Shown here in pieces: positions 1 to 7,880 of a stretch of 64,000 nt of DNA. Source of the DNA: DATDOR01 sp035512695 (GTDB taxonomy: Bacteria; Chloroflexota; Anaerolineae; Anaerolineales; JABWBV01); NCBI GenBank assembly GCA_035512695.1, contig DATKDL010000227.1, forward strand, positions 8,922 through 72,921. Direction: 5' to 3'. Each line of letters starts with the position of its first letter. Position 1 is the stretch's first letter. The notes beneath the pieces were generated by a model, which made no database searches, was not told the origin of the DNA, and saw nothing but the letters and a program-made list of their open reading frames with translations. The translations under genes and the position numbers were made by a program.

Positions 1-252
1 TACTTCCCGATCAAGAGCTTCAATTTCTGGATCGCAGCCGGTGCATCGATCATCCCTTTGACCCTCGGGATGGACGCGATGCGGCAGCTCGTCTTCGAGA
101 CCGGGCCGACGCTCGGGTTCGCCAGCGTCCCGCTGGAGATCGGCGTGCTGACCGGCCTGGCAGTCCTGTTCCTCGTCGGAGCACGGTGGCTGCTGCGCTA
201 CATGGAACGGTTGGCGATCCGGGAAGGACGGATCACAGAGAGCAGGAGGTAA
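1..252 (+). CDS. ABC-2 type transporter permease, C-terminal end (partial)
   Basis: The frame is open from the first base of the window and ends at TAA 250-252, so only the last 83 residues of a membrane protein are seen. They contain two hydrophobic stretches, the second (VLTGLAVLFLVGARWLLRYM) followed by a basic cytoplasmic tail. The next gene starts 7 bases later and is a clear ABC-2 permease of similar style. Two permeases in tandem are usual for heterodimeric ABC-2 exporters, whose ATPase gene would then lie upstream, outside the window. The family call rests mainly on this neighbour. Confidence 0.6.
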   Translation, partial: YFPIKSFNFWIAAGASIIPLTLGMDAMRQLVFETGPTLGFASVPLEIGVLTGLAVLFLVGARWLLRYMERLAIREGRITESRR

Positions 253-259
253 GCGACCG

Positions 260-1147
260 ATGGCTGCATCCGAAACGATCGCCAACGCGGGCCGACCGGT
301 AGCCCGTTTCTGGCACTCCTTCAGGACCGCTGCCTGGCTCGGCTGGCAGATCGAATCCAACTGGACCGACCTGCTCGTGTTCGCAATCTATTCGATCATC
401 AAGCCGCTGGCCAGCTCCGCCATCCTCGTGGTCATGTACGCGATCATCACCGGCGGGAACTTCGAATCGCCCGTGTTCCCGTATATCTACCTTGGGAACG
501 CCTTCTACCAGTACGTCGGTGCGATCATGGCCGGGATCTCCTGGGCCGTGATCGAGGACCGGGAGCACTACCGCACCTTGAAATACATCTACGTCGCCCC
601 GCTCAATATCCCTTCGTACCTGCTCGGACGCGGGATCGCCCGGTTCCTGACGGGGACGATCTCGGTGGCCGTCGTCGTCCTGACCGGTGTGCTGTTCCTC
701 AAGGTCCCGGTTGATCCGGCACTTGTGAACTGGCCGCTCTTCCTGGTCTCGCTGCTGATCGGGGTAATTATGCTGGCGATGATGGGGCTGATCCTGGCGG
801 GGATCACCCTGCTGATTGCCAACCACGTCTGGTTTCTCGGGGAGGGGGTGGCCGGGGCGCTGTACCTGTTCAGCGGAGCCATCTTCCCGCTGGAGGTCCT
901 GCCGGCCTGGCTGCGCCCGGTCGGCTTCGCCATGCCGATCACCTACTGGCTGGAGCTGATCCGGCGGTCGCTTGTCGGGCAGGTGGCCGAGGCCTTTCCC
1001 ACGCTGGCCGGCTTCAGCAGCGGCGAGCTGCTGGCGATCCTGGCCGGGATGACCGTCCTGTTCGGGACGGCCTCGATCTTCATCTTCCGCCGCTGCGACC
1101 ATCTCGCCCGCGAACGGGGGATGATCGATATGACGACGAATTATTAA
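260..1147 (+). CDS. ABC-2 type transporter permease
   Basis: A 295-residue integral membrane protein with about six transmembrane segments. After a cytoplasmic N-terminus (about residues 1-40) come hydrophobic segments near 35-60, 85-105, 120-150, 155-185, 195-220 and 250-275. The stretch around residues 195-235 (LYLFSGAIFPLEVLPAWLRP, then a polar-flanked helix) is typical of the ABC-2 membrane domain of polysaccharide, drug or lipid exporters. AGGAGG at 243-248 is a good ribosome binding site for ATG 260. It follows the partial permease by 7 bases, so the two are one operon and probably form one exporter. The substrate cannot be told from the sequence. Confidence 0.85.
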   Translation: MAASETIANAGRPVARFWHSFRTAAWLGWQIESNWTDLLVFAIYSIIKPLASSAILVVMYAIITGGNFESPVFPYIYLGNAFYQYVGAIMAGISWAVIEDREHYRTLKYIYVAPLNIPSYLLGRGIARFLTGTISVAVVVLTGVLFLKVPVDPALVNWPLFLVSLLIGVIMLAMMGLILAGITLLIANHVWFLGEGVAGALYLFSGAIFPLEVLPAWLRPVGFAMPITYWLELIRRSLVGQVAEAFPTLAGFSSGELLAILAGMTVLFGTASIFIFRRCDHLARERGMIDMTTNY

Positions 1148-1150
1148 TTC

Positions 1151-1202
1151 CGCAAAATCGGGGCGCACCGGGAAAAATTACCCGGTGCGCTCCAATTTTG
1201 CG
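1151..1202. terminator. long bidirectional hairpin terminator
   Basis: CGCAAAATCGGGGCGCACCGGG pairs with CCCGGTGCGCTCCAATTTTGCG across the loop AAAAATTA, with one small interruption. It begins 3 bases after the permease stop and ends 16 bases before the next start. A and T tracts at the foot let it act on either strand. Confidence 0.8.
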
Positions 1203-1218
1203 TTACACTCCATAAGCG

Positions 1219-1992
1219 TTGAGGTCAACAACCGCCTTCCTTAGGATCGTCGACCGGCAAACATTCATCGTGACCGGTTTGGCGATGCTTTCGACTTATC
1301 TGAGCCGCCGCTTCGGGGTCGTCGGCGAACTGCCGATCGACCTGATCGGGATCGCCGTCGTCTTCCCGCTCGTCTTCTCGATCAACAGCGCCTACCGGAT
1401 GCGTGAAGACGCGCTGCTGGCCTTTGCGAACTTGAAGGGGAGTTCGATTGCCCTGTTCTACGCGCCTCGCGATTGGGGGAAGGACAAAGAAGCAGCGCAG
1501 CGGGCCCGCACGTTGATCGATGAACTGCTGCACGTCCTCTCCGCCGATGTTCGGGAAAAAAGCCGGCAAAACCATGACGTGCGCCTGGGCAGGATCTTCG
1601 AGATCTATTCGGAGATCTCCGTCTCGATCGAGCGGCTGCGCAGACGGGGCGGCTCTTCCGAGGACGTCTCTCGCGCCAACGAGTACCTGAAGAACATGAT
1701 GGTCGATATCGAGCGAATGAACAACATCGCTTACTATCGGACCCCCATTTCCTTGCGGGCGTTCACGCGCGTATTCGTGAACCTGCTACCGATCCTGTTC
1801 GGGCCGCATTTCGCCTCCCTCGATTATCCGGCGTTCCCGGTTGTCAGCTACGTTGTCGCGGGGCTTTACGCTTTCGTCCTGGTCAGCCTGGACAACGTCC
1901 AGGACCACCTGGAAAACCCGTTCGACGGGATCGGGGTCGACGACCTGCAGCTTAACGTGGTGGACGAGTTGATCGAACTGCTGGAGGAATAA
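1219..1992 (+). CDS. bestrophin-like (RFP-TM) membrane protein
   Basis: A 257-residue protein. An N-terminal hydrophobic pair (about residues 15-55) is followed by a long soluble, helical middle (60-165), a second hydrophobic region (about 175-220), and the tail ENPFDGIGVDDLQLN, which resembles the conserved acidic segment of bestrophin/UPF0187 proteins (E-P-F-G...D-L-x-L). Members of that family are pentameric anion channels. The middle region is more helical than usual, so a divergent member is likely. The start chosen is TTG 1219; ATG 1285 is the alternative and no strong ribosome binding site decides. The stop is 2 bases before the next ATG, so it is co-transcribed with the dehydrogenase gene. 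Confidence 0.55.
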   Translation: MRSTTAFLRIVDRQTFIVTGLAMLSTYLSRRFGVVGELPIDLIGIAVVFPLVFSINSAYRMREDALLAFANLKGSSIALFYAPRDWGKDKEAAQRARTLIDELLHVLSADVREKSRQNHDVRLGRIFEIYSEISVSIERLRRRGGSSEDVSRANEYLKNMMVDIERMNNIAYYRTPISLRAFTRVFVNLLPILFGPHFASLDYPAFPVVSYVVAGLYAFVLVSLDNVQDHLENPFDGIGVDDLQLNVVDELIELLEE

Positions 1993-1994
1993 AT

Positions 1995-2936
1995 ATGGCA
2001 AAACCCATCGTATTGATCACAGACGGCCTGGAAGAAGCCGGGCTGAAGCTCCTGGCCGAGGCCGCCGAGGTCAAAGACTGCACCGGGATTTCGGCGGAGG
2101 ATCTGCCGGCCGCCCTGGCCGCTGCGGACGCCGTCATCGTCCGGAGCCGGACGAAGATGACGGCGTCCGTCCTCGAAGCGGCGAGCCGGCTTAAAGTCAT
2201 CGGCCGGGCCGGGATCGGGGTCGACTCGATCGATATCGACTCGGCCAGGACCTGCAAGATCGTCGTCGTCAACACCCCGGTCGCGACCACCACGGCGGTC
2301 GCCGAGCACGCCCTGGCACTGATCCTGGCCCTGGCCCGCCGGATCACGGCCGCCGACGCCTCGATGAAGCAGGGCAAATGGCTCAAGAACGACCTGATGG
2401 GCGTGGAGCTGGCCGGACGGACCCTGGGGATCATCGGGGTCGGCAAAATCGGTCTGGCCGTTGCCCGCCGGGCTTCGCCCTTCCACCTGGAGATCATCGG
2501 CTACGATCCATACATGCAGCCCGAAGCGCTGCGCGCCGCAAACGTCGAACCGGTCGAACTCAACGCGCTCTACGCCCGGGCGGACATCCTCTCGCTGCAC
2601 GTCCCGCTCACCCCTGAGACGCAGGGGATGCTCGACGACGACGCCTTCAAAAAGGTCAAACCCGGCGTACTCGTGGTCTCGACTTCCCGGGGCGAGGTGA
2701 TCGATGAAGCCGCCCTCCTCGAAGCCCTGCAAAGCGGCCGGGTGGCAGGCGCAGCACTGGACGTTTTCAGCAAAGAACCGCCCGGGCTGACCCCGCTGGT
2801 TGCGCATCCGAACGTGATCGCCACCCCGCACATCGCAGCGCAGACGGGGGAAGCCCAGGAGCGGGCAGCCGTCGATATCGCAACGGAGGTTTTGAACGCC
2901 CTGGGGGATCAGCCGCTTCGTTGGCGCATCGTGTGA
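1995..2936 (+). CDS. serA: D-3-phosphoglycerate dehydrogenase-like 2-hydroxyacid dehydrogenase
   Basis: A 313-residue NAD-dependent D-isomer 2-hydroxyacid dehydrogenase. The N-terminal flavodoxin-like part has VIVRSRTKMTASVLEAA and GRAGIGVDSID (about residues 45-80), as in SerA. The Rossmann part has GIIGVGKIGLAVARR (about 140-154), and the C-terminal catalytic region has STSRGEVIDEAAL and the His-containing ATPHIAAQTGEAQ. It ends without the ACT regulatory domain, so it is the short SerA type. It would oxidise 3-phosphoglycerate in the first step of serine synthesis, but glyoxylate, hydroxypyruvate or other 2-hydroxyacids cannot be excluded. Its TGA overlaps the next ATG (TGATG), so translation of the two is coupled. 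Confidence 0.85.
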   Translation: MAKPIVLITDGLEEAGLKLLAEAAEVKDCTGISAEDLPAALAAADAVIVRSRTKMTASVLEAASRLKVIGRAGIGVDSIDIDSARTCKIVVVNTPVATTTAVAEHALALILALARRITAADASMKQGKWLKNDLMGVELAGRTLGIIGVGKIGLAVARRASPFHLEIIGYDPYMQPEALRAANVEPVELNALYARADILSLHVPLTPETQGMLDDDAFKKVKPGVLVVSTSRGEVIDEAALLEALQSGRVAGAALDVFSKEPPGLTPLVAHPNVIATPHIAAQTGEAQERAAVDIATEVLNALGDQPLRWRIV

Positions 2937-4027
2937 TGAGCGAAACGAAAACCACTCCAACGATCGTCGTCATGCACGGGGATCAGACCGGTGAGGAACT
3001 CCTGCTGGATGCGCTGCGGGTCCTCGAAACCCGGCTGATCCGCCAGCCGCTCGAGTTCCTGCATTTCGATCTCGGCCTGTCTAACCGCCAGTCTACGAAG
3101 AACATCGTCGTTCACGAAGCGGCCGCGGCCGCGGTGCGGACCGGGCTGGCCCTGAAAGCCGCCACGATCACACCGGAGAAAAAGGGCGATGTCGGGTCGC
3201 CGAACGCGATCCTGCGCGAGGAGATAGCCGGAAAGGTGATCCTGCGGACCGGCCGGCGCATCCCAAACATCCGCCCGATGGGCGGCGTCCATGCCCCGAT
3301 CGCCATCGTGCGCATGGCGGTCGAGGATGCATATGGGGCGAAAGAGTGGCGTGAAGGCACCGGCACCGCGGAGCGGGCCTACCGGACCTCGGTCATCACC
3401 CGTTCCACCTGCAGGGCGGTGGCCGAATTCTCGTTCCAATATGCCCGGCGGAACCGGGCCCGCGTGTTCGGCGGTCCCAAGTTCACCGTCAGCCCGGTCT
3501 ACGAGGGGATGTTCAAGGAAGAGCTGGACGCGGCAGCCGAACGGAATCCGGACGTCCTTTACCAACCGCTCCTGATCGACGCGACCTTCGCCCTCTTGCT
3601 TCAGACCAGCGGAGAACCACTGGTGATCCCGGCGCTCAACCGCGACGGGGATCTGCTCTCGGACATGGTCCTTCAAATGTACGGCAGCATCGCCGGCAGC
3701 GAGAGCCTCGTGCTCGGTTTCGACGACGACTCCCTGGAAGTCGCCACGGTGATGGCGGAGGCCCCACACGGAACCGCGCCGGCCCTGGAGGGGAAGAACA
3801 TCGCCAACCCGATGGCCATGATCCTGGCGTGCGCAGCCCTGCTCGTCTACGTCCGATCATCTGAGGCGGACCGGGCCTCGCGGGCCATTTACGAGAGCGT
3901 CTTCGAAACGCTTTACGACGGCGGCGCCACCCCGGATTTGGGCGGTCAGATGACGACCACCGAGTTCACCGACGAGGTGATTCGACGCGTCGCCGCCAAG
4001 CTCGAGGTCTGGTCTACACTGTCCTGA
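2936..4027 (+). CDS. isocitrate/isopropylmalate dehydrogenase family protein
   Basis: A 363-residue member of the decarboxylating beta-hydroxyacid dehydrogenase family. It shows the N-terminal HGDQTGEELLLDALRVL (the family's GDGIGPE motif with substitutions), ATITPEKKGDVGSPNAILR, an Arg-rich substrate loop (RTGRRIPNIRP), DDDSLEVATVMAEAPHGTAPALEGKN and the metal/cofactor-binding C-terminal half. The APHGTAP motif is diagnostic of the family. Substitution of GDGIGPE by GDQTGEE is unusual and leaves the substrate uncertain: isocitrate, isopropylmalate or homoisocitrate are all possible. ATG 2936 overlaps the serA stop; a TTG at 2921 is also in frame but less likely. Coupling to a 2-hydroxyacid dehydrogenase suggests a shared acid metabolic step. 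Confidence 0.75.
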   Translation: MSETKTTPTIVVMHGDQTGEELLLDALRVLETRLIRQPLEFLHFDLGLSNRQSTKNIVVHEAAAAAVRTGLALKAATITPEKKGDVGSPNAILREEIAGKVILRTGRRIPNIRPMGGVHAPIAIVRMAVEDAYGAKEWREGTGTAERAYRTSVITRSTCRAVAEFSFQYARRNRARVFGGPKFTVSPVYEGMFKEELDAAAERNPDVLYQPLLIDATFALLLQTSGEPLVIPALNRDGDLLSDMVLQMYGSIAGSESLVLGFDDDSLEVATVMAEAPHGTAPALEGKNIANPMAMILACAALLVYVRSSEADRASRAIYESVFETLYDGGATPDLGGQMTTTEFTDEVIRRVAAKLEVWSTLS

Positions 4028-4068
4028 CCGGCCGGCCGGTTTCTAAACTGCCCCTTAACCCGCTCCGT

Positions 4069-4074
4069 TATAAT
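4069..4074 (+). promoter_or_regulatory. -10 box TATAAT of a possible leaderless promoter
   Basis: A perfect TATAAT lies 10 bases before ATG 4085 and 37 bases before the large hairpin at 4111. No good -35 element stands 17 bases upstream. A start of transcription near 4081-4085 would give either a leaderless mRNA or, if the hairpin terminates, an RNA of about 100 bases. Confidence 0.45.
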
Positions 4075-4084
4075 TTTCCACCGC

Positions 4085-4213
4085 ATGGAACGAGCCGGTG
4101 TATTCAAACGTTGTCAGGGAAAAACAGGCTATCGAGCACCCTGCCCGGCTTCGCCGGGCAGGGTGCTCGATAGCCTGTTTTTCCACCTGACAAAATGTGG
4201 GTGCTCCCAATGA
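4085..4213 (+). CDS. possible 42-residue leader peptide spanning the hairpin
   Basis: A short frame begins at ATG 4085, 10 bases after a TATAAT box. It reads without a stop through the whole hairpin 4111-4193 and ends at TGA 4211-4213, overlapping ATG 4210 of the lipoprotein as ATGA. The predicted peptide begins MERAGVFKRCQGKTG and ends TKCGCSQ; it has no signal peptide or known domain. A translating ribosome would melt the hairpin, so the arrangement could work as a translated attenuator. It could equally be chance, because GC-rich stems rarely contain stop codons. Nothing else supports expression. Confidence 0.3.
   Translation: MERAGVFKRCQGKTGYRAPCPASPGRVLDSLFFHLTKCGCSQ
4111..4193. terminator. 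very long hairpin (terminator or attenuator)
   Basis: An inner stem (GAAAAACAGGCTATCGAGCA onward, mirrored to TGTTTTTC) closes on the loop TTCG. An outer pair TTGTCAGG/CCTGACAA extends the structure to 83 bases. The inner stem is essentially perfect and ends in a T5 run at 4178-4182, so it can terminate on both strands. It lies between the -10 box at 4069 and the lipoprotein start. Confidence 0.8.
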
Positions 4214-5277
4214 GCGTTATGCACAGGTTCCGCCATCCGGCCGGACGGTCTCACTCCGGCAGCCAGACGACGAAACGGGCGAGACGCACGGTATTCAGCC
4301 CGGCGATCGCGGCGGCCCTGTTCTGGCTGGGGCTGACCGGCTGCACCCCGGCCGAGCCCGCACCGCGGATCACGGCGATCCCGACCGAACTGCTGCCGAC
4401 CTCGATCGCCCTGACTGTGCAGGCGCAGACGACCCCCGGGTCACCGCCTGCCGGCGCGTCCGCTGCCGGGAGCGGTCAACAGGCCGGGGAAACCGGATCT
4501 GCGCCAGCTCCAGCCGCGACCGCGACTTCACCACTCGCCGAGGCCATTCCATCCGCCACGGCGAGCCTGGCCCCCAGAGCCACCGTCTCGCCAACCCCGA
4601 CCGCGGCGCCGGAAATTCCGGCGGCTGAGATTGAGATCACTGCGCCGGGCACGCTTTCGAAGGTTATTTCCCCGATCCCGGTCCGGGCGCTGCTGATACC
4701 CGGCGACCAGGGACGGGTGACGATCGACCTCCTCGGGGAGAACGGCCGGCTGCTGACCCGCCAGATCGTCGTCCTCAACCCCGACCTGGGTCGCAAAGCC
4801 GGCCTGGTTTTGGACCTGGTGTACGAGATCCCGGTCGAAGTCGAACTCGGCCGGCTCGTCATCTACCGGCAGGATGAAAGCGGTCGCACGACGGCGCTTT
4901 CATCGGTGGACCTGGTCCTGCTGGATTCGGGTCAACCCGATTACAATCCGATACTCGACCGCTCGGCTGCCGTCATCATCCAGGAACCGCTGCCCGAAAA
5001 CCTCGTACAGGGCGGGACCGTCCTCGTCTCGGGTCTCGCCCGACCGTCTGCCGGGGGAGGGCTGGTTGCCGAACTGATCGGGGAGACCGGCCAGGTGGTC
5101 GGCCAGCGCGTCTTCGATGTGACTGCGGGTGCGGGCGAGGTGTACGCCTCGTTCAGCGTCGAAATCCCGTACAATGTCGCCGAGCCAACCTGGGTTCTGC
5201 TGATCATCCGCGAGCGCGGAGAGCGGATCCCGGGGATTGTCTATCTCACCAGCACGGAGGTCTTACTCAGTCCATGA
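4210..5277 (+). CDS. lipoprotein with Thr/Pro/Ala-rich linker and Ig-like (Gmad2-type) domains
   Basis: A secreted lipoprotein of about 355 residues. The N-terminus is basic, then a hydrophobic segment ends in the lipobox LTGC (about residues 43-46 from ATG 4210). A low-complexity Ala/Pro/Thr/Ser linker follows to about residue 140. The C-terminal 200 residues are beta-rich. Two repeats begin with ITAPGTLSKVISPIPVRA and IIQEPLPENLVQGGTVLVSG, the pattern of immunoglobulin-like Gmad2/Big domains. ATG 4210 is chosen because it overlaps the short upstream frame; ATG 4195 is in frame and possible. The stop overlaps the next ATG, so the two lipoproteins are made together. Function unknown; probably a cell-surface scaffold or binding protein. 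Confidence 0.7.
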   Translation: MSVMHRFRHPAGRSHSGSQTTKRARRTVFSPAIAAALFWLGLTGCTPAEPAPRITAIPTELLPTSIALTVQAQTTPGSPPAGASAAGSGQQAGETGSAPAPAATATSPLAEAIPSATASLAPRATVSPTPTAAPEIPAAEIEITAPGTLSKVISPIPVRALLIPGDQGRVTIDLLGENGRLLTRQIVVLNPDLGRKAGLVLDLVYEIPVEVELGRLVIYRQDESGRTTALSSVDLVLLDSGQPDYNPILDRSAAVIIQEPLPENLVQGGTVLVSGLARPSAGGGLVAELIGETGQVVGQRVFDVTAGAGEVYASFSVEIPYNVAEPTWVLLIIRERGERIPGIVYLTSTEVLLSP

Positions 5278-7121
5278 TCCCGCACCTACTGCTGCATCTC
5301 CACTCACGGAGGTTTCACAACGCCGCGAATGCGATCGCACTTGCGGTCCTTGCTGCTTCGCTTCTGGCCGCCTGCTCGACCGGCCCGTCCACGGCGATCC
5401 CGCTGCCGACTGCCAAAGTCCCAAGCCTTTTCGAGGTCAACAGCGCAATCGATCATTGGGAAACGTCCGGCAACGATAATTATTTCGTTGCCGTGGAGGA
5501 GACGAGCGCCGCCGGGACCTTCCTGTACCGGGTCGTGATCATGGACGGGGAAATCCAGGCGGCGCAGCGTCTGGAGCTGGTCGACGGAGCCTGGCAGCAG
5601 CCGGTCGCCCTCGACCGGGACACGGCCGAGCAGTACACGGTCGATGCGCTCCACGAGCGCATCCTGAACGACATCCAGGGGGAAGGGGCGGCACCGCTCA
5701 ACATGCTCGTTGTCTACGACGATGTCGACGGACACCCGACCCTGGTCGATGCAACCGCCATACAGAGCTACAACGAGGCGGGTCAGATCAGGCTGAACCG
5801 GGAGCATTCGTATGTCCTGACGATCGCCGTGGATGTGCTGCTCGAAGACAGCTTCGGAGCGAATAAAAACCCGATACTGACCCTGACGCGCAGCGGCGGC
5901 GAATCGGCCGCCTGCAGCACGCTTCGGATCTACGACGACGGTACGTCGCTCTATGCCGACAACTGCCGCCAAATCCTGCTCCAGCTGCGCCCTCCGGAGG
6001 ACAGCTTCACCCGGCTCCAGGACCTGGTGGCCGATTTCGCAAACATAATTGAAACCAGGATGGTTGATGGCCAGGCACAAGAATTCATCCTGCACGGCAC
6101 CGGGGATGTGGACCCGGGCCCGGAAGCCTCGGCCGAAATTTGGGATCTGGCGCTCTCGCTGGACGAACTGCTTTCCCGGCCGATCGGAGAAGGGATCACC
6201 TTGCTGGTCCGGGGCGGCGACGCCATGTTCGGCGTCGACATGCGCAGCAGCCTCTCCCAGCCGGCGACGATCGACCTGTCGCCCCCGCTCCACGGCGGTC
6301 TGGTGAATGGATCGGGGGATCTGCTGGTTTACAGCGACGCTGCAGGGCTGAAATGGCTGGAAACGGTCAGCGGGGATGCGGGCACTTACTTTTCAAACAC
6401 GGCGGCGACATGGGTCGTGCCGGTCGCGATGACCGGGGATGAGCGGGTGGTCCTGAATCGCTATTCGTCCGGATCCGATCAGGTGGAATGGGGTTGGGTT
6501 TCGCTGGAAGAACGGTCCTGGCAGCCCCTGCCGGTCCTTGGGAGCTGTATAACCGATGTGGGCGCCAGCCCGGTTGACGGGCGGCTGGCGGTGGCGACGG
6601 GGAGCGGCGACGGCTGCGAGTCGGAAGCCGCCGTCTGGGTCATCGACCTGGCCGCGGGGGAGGCCGTGCCGATCGCCGAAGAAATGGGCGGAGCGGAACA
6701 CATCGCCTGGTCGCCGGACGGTGCGTGGCTGGCGTATGCGGCGCCCGGGGGGAGCGTCGGCCAGGTCTATATTCTTCGTCCGGACGGCACGGAACGCACC
6801 GCGCTGACCGGGCACATTTCCGGTCTGGTCAGCGGCCTCGTGTGGAGACCGGGCGGGGAAACCCTGGTTTATGGGCTTCAGGGCGCCGGGGAAGCGGACG
6901 GGCTGTACGAAATGGATCCGGAGAACGGGGAAGCGGTCCTTTCGCTCCTGGGCGAGAACCTGGCGCCGATCGGGTTCGATCCATCCGGTGAATTCCTTGC
7001 TGTTGCGGAAGGAGCGGATCTCGTTATTTGGGTCCTTTCGTTCGGACAGGTGCAGCCGGCGGCCCCGGGCGGCGCGGAGAACGGGTTTGTCGGCTTTATC
7101 GGTGGTGCAACCGAAGAGTAG
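5274..7121 (+). CDS. lipoprotein with WD40-like (TolB/PD40) beta-propeller region
   Basis: A 615-residue lipoprotein. After a long signal peptide the lipobox LLAAC gives Cys at about residue 34, followed by STGPSTAIPLP. The middle (about 60-330) is a domain I do not recognise, with alternating beta and acidic segments. The C-terminal half carries propeller-type repeats: HIAWSPDGAWLAYAA, GLVWRPGGETLVYGL and IGFDPSGEFLAVA, each the W-S-P-D-G-x-x-L-A motif of PD40/TolB repeats. It overlaps the preceding lipoprotein gene by 4 bases (ATGA). Likely exposed on the outside of the membrane, with a binding or sensing role; the ligand is unknown. Confidence 0.75.
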   Translation: MIPHLLLHLHSRRFHNAANAIALAVLAASLLAACSTGPSTAIPLPTAKVPSLFEVNSAIDHWETSGNDNYFVAVEETSAAGTFLYRVVIMDGEIQAAQRLELVDGAWQQPVALDRDTAEQYTVDALHERILNDIQGEGAAPLNMLVVYDDVDGHPTLVDATAIQSYNEAGQIRLNREHSYVLTIAVDVLLEDSFGANKNPILTLTRSGGESAACSTLRIYDDGTSLYADNCRQILLQLRPPEDSFTRLQDLVADFANIIETRMVDGQAQEFILHGTGDVDPGPEASAEIWDLALSLDELLSRPIGEGITLLVRGGDAMFGVDMRSSLSQPATIDLSPPLHGGLVNGSGDLLVYSDAAGLKWLETVSGDAGTYFSNTAATWVVPVAMTGDERVVLNRYSSGSDQVEWGWVSLEERSWQPLPVLGSCITDVGASPVDGRLAVATGSGDGCESEAAVWVIDLAAGEAVPIAEEMGGAEHIAWSPDGAWLAYAAPGGSVGQVYILRPDGTERTALTGHISGLVSGLVWRPGGETLVYGLQGAGEADGLYEMDPENGEAVLSLLGENLAPIGFDPSGEFLAVAEGADLVIWVLSFGQVQPAAPGGAENGFVGFIGGATEE

Positions 7122-7135
7122 CCCCACGACAATCC

Positions 7136-7188
7136 CTTAAAACGGGAGCGGCGAGCGCGCGGAGTGCGCTCGCCGCTCCGGTTTTAAG
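7136..7188. terminator. bidirectional terminator between convergent genes
   Basis: CTTAAAACGGGAGCGGCGAG pairs with its complement ending GGTTTTAAG; the loop lies near GCGGAGT. It separates the lipoprotein operon from the convergent xse operon, and its right foot is 7 bases from the xseB stop. Confidence 0.85.
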
Positions 7189-7194
7189 AGGTGG

Positions 7195-7404
7195 TCAGCG
7201 TTCCTCGGTGAGGTCCTGGATTCGCAACTCGGCCGAATCGAGGAGATCGGAACAGCGGCGTGTGAGCTGCCGCCCGCGTTCGTAAAGTTCGATGGCTTGC
7301 TGCAGCGTCAGGGTCTCGGATTCGAGGGCGGATACCACCTGTTCAAGCTGTTCGAACGCCATCTCGTAGCTCAGTTCTTCTGCGGGATTTGTGGGGACTT
7401 CCAT
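7195..7404 (-). CDS. xseB: exodeoxyribonuclease VII small subunit
   Basis: A 69-residue acidic, all-helical protein with the XseB pattern: YEMAFEQLEQVVSALESETL (residues 13-32), then LQQAIELYERGRQLTRRCSD and LDSAELRIQDL. Several small subunits bind one XseA to make the nuclease that degrades single-stranded DNA to short oligonucleotides in mismatch and damage repair. Length is normal for the family. It is the last gene of the minus-strand operon with xseA, one base after the stop of the intervening membrane protein gene. Confidence 0.95.
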   Translation of the reverse strand: MEVPTNPAEELSYEMAFEQLEQVVSALESETLTLQQAIELYERGRQLTRRCSDLLDSAELRIQDLTEER

Positions 7405-7405
7405 T

Positions 7406-7876
7406 TCAGGTCTCCTGATCCGGTTCCGGCTCGGTTCTCGGTTCCGAAGCAGGCCTCACCAGATATTTGCGCAGCGGAGCGTCGGCCGGGAGCACGGCAT
7501 CGGCAACGTGGTCGAACTGGGCTCGCCGGAAACCGTGATCCGCCAGGAAGTGGGCGATATCCGGGCCGACATCCTGTTCGTATTTGTCCTGCACGACCAG
7601 GTGTTTGGCGCGGTTGGCGACCAGGATCGCAAACCCGGCGGAAAGCATCAACGCCGCAAATGAGTAGACGAAAATGGCGCTGAAATCCACGCCGCGCGTG
7701 GCGAAGGTGATCGCCAACAGGATGATCAAGGGCACGATCAACAGACCGCAGCCGAGCCGCAGCGCGTTGTTGAAGGCCTGGCCTGAGAGGTTGATGCTCT
7801 GGGTCAGCAGGGTATCGTTAAATTCGACCACCCCTTCGGTCATGATCTGGTACTGTTCGTCGGTCAGGTCTGTCAT
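7406..7876 (-). CDS. two-helix membrane protein inside the xse operon
   Basis: 156 residues from ATG 7876; a longer frame to 7936 runs into xseA and is less likely. The N-terminus MTDLTDEQYQIMTEGVVEFN is soluble. Two transmembrane helices follow (about residues 40-62 and 72-92), then a soluble tail with the segment KYEQDVGPDIAHFLADHGFR and an acidic, proline-rich end. I do not recognise a family. The gene starts 4 bases after xseA and ends one base before xseB, so it is certainly co-transcribed with the nuclease, but no link to the nuclease is visible in the protein. Confidence 0.75.
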   Translation of the reverse strand: MTDLTDEQYQIMTEGVVEFNDTLLTQSINLSGQAFNNALRLGCGLLIVPLIILLAITFATRGVDFSAIFVYSFAALMLSAGFAILVANRAKHLVVQDKYEQDVGPDIAHFLADHGFRRAQFDHVADAVLPADAPLRKYLVRPASEPRTEPEPDQET

Positions 7877-7880
7877 GCTA

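Noticed and set aside
233..1168. Long open frame on the minus strand opposite the ABC-2 permease
   Set aside because: It is a mirror of the GC-rich codon pattern of the real gene; the product is a charged, Arg/Asp/Gly-rich protein with no domain. The same holds for many other long opposite-strand frames, such as 1866-2960, 15039-16613 and 38702-39928.
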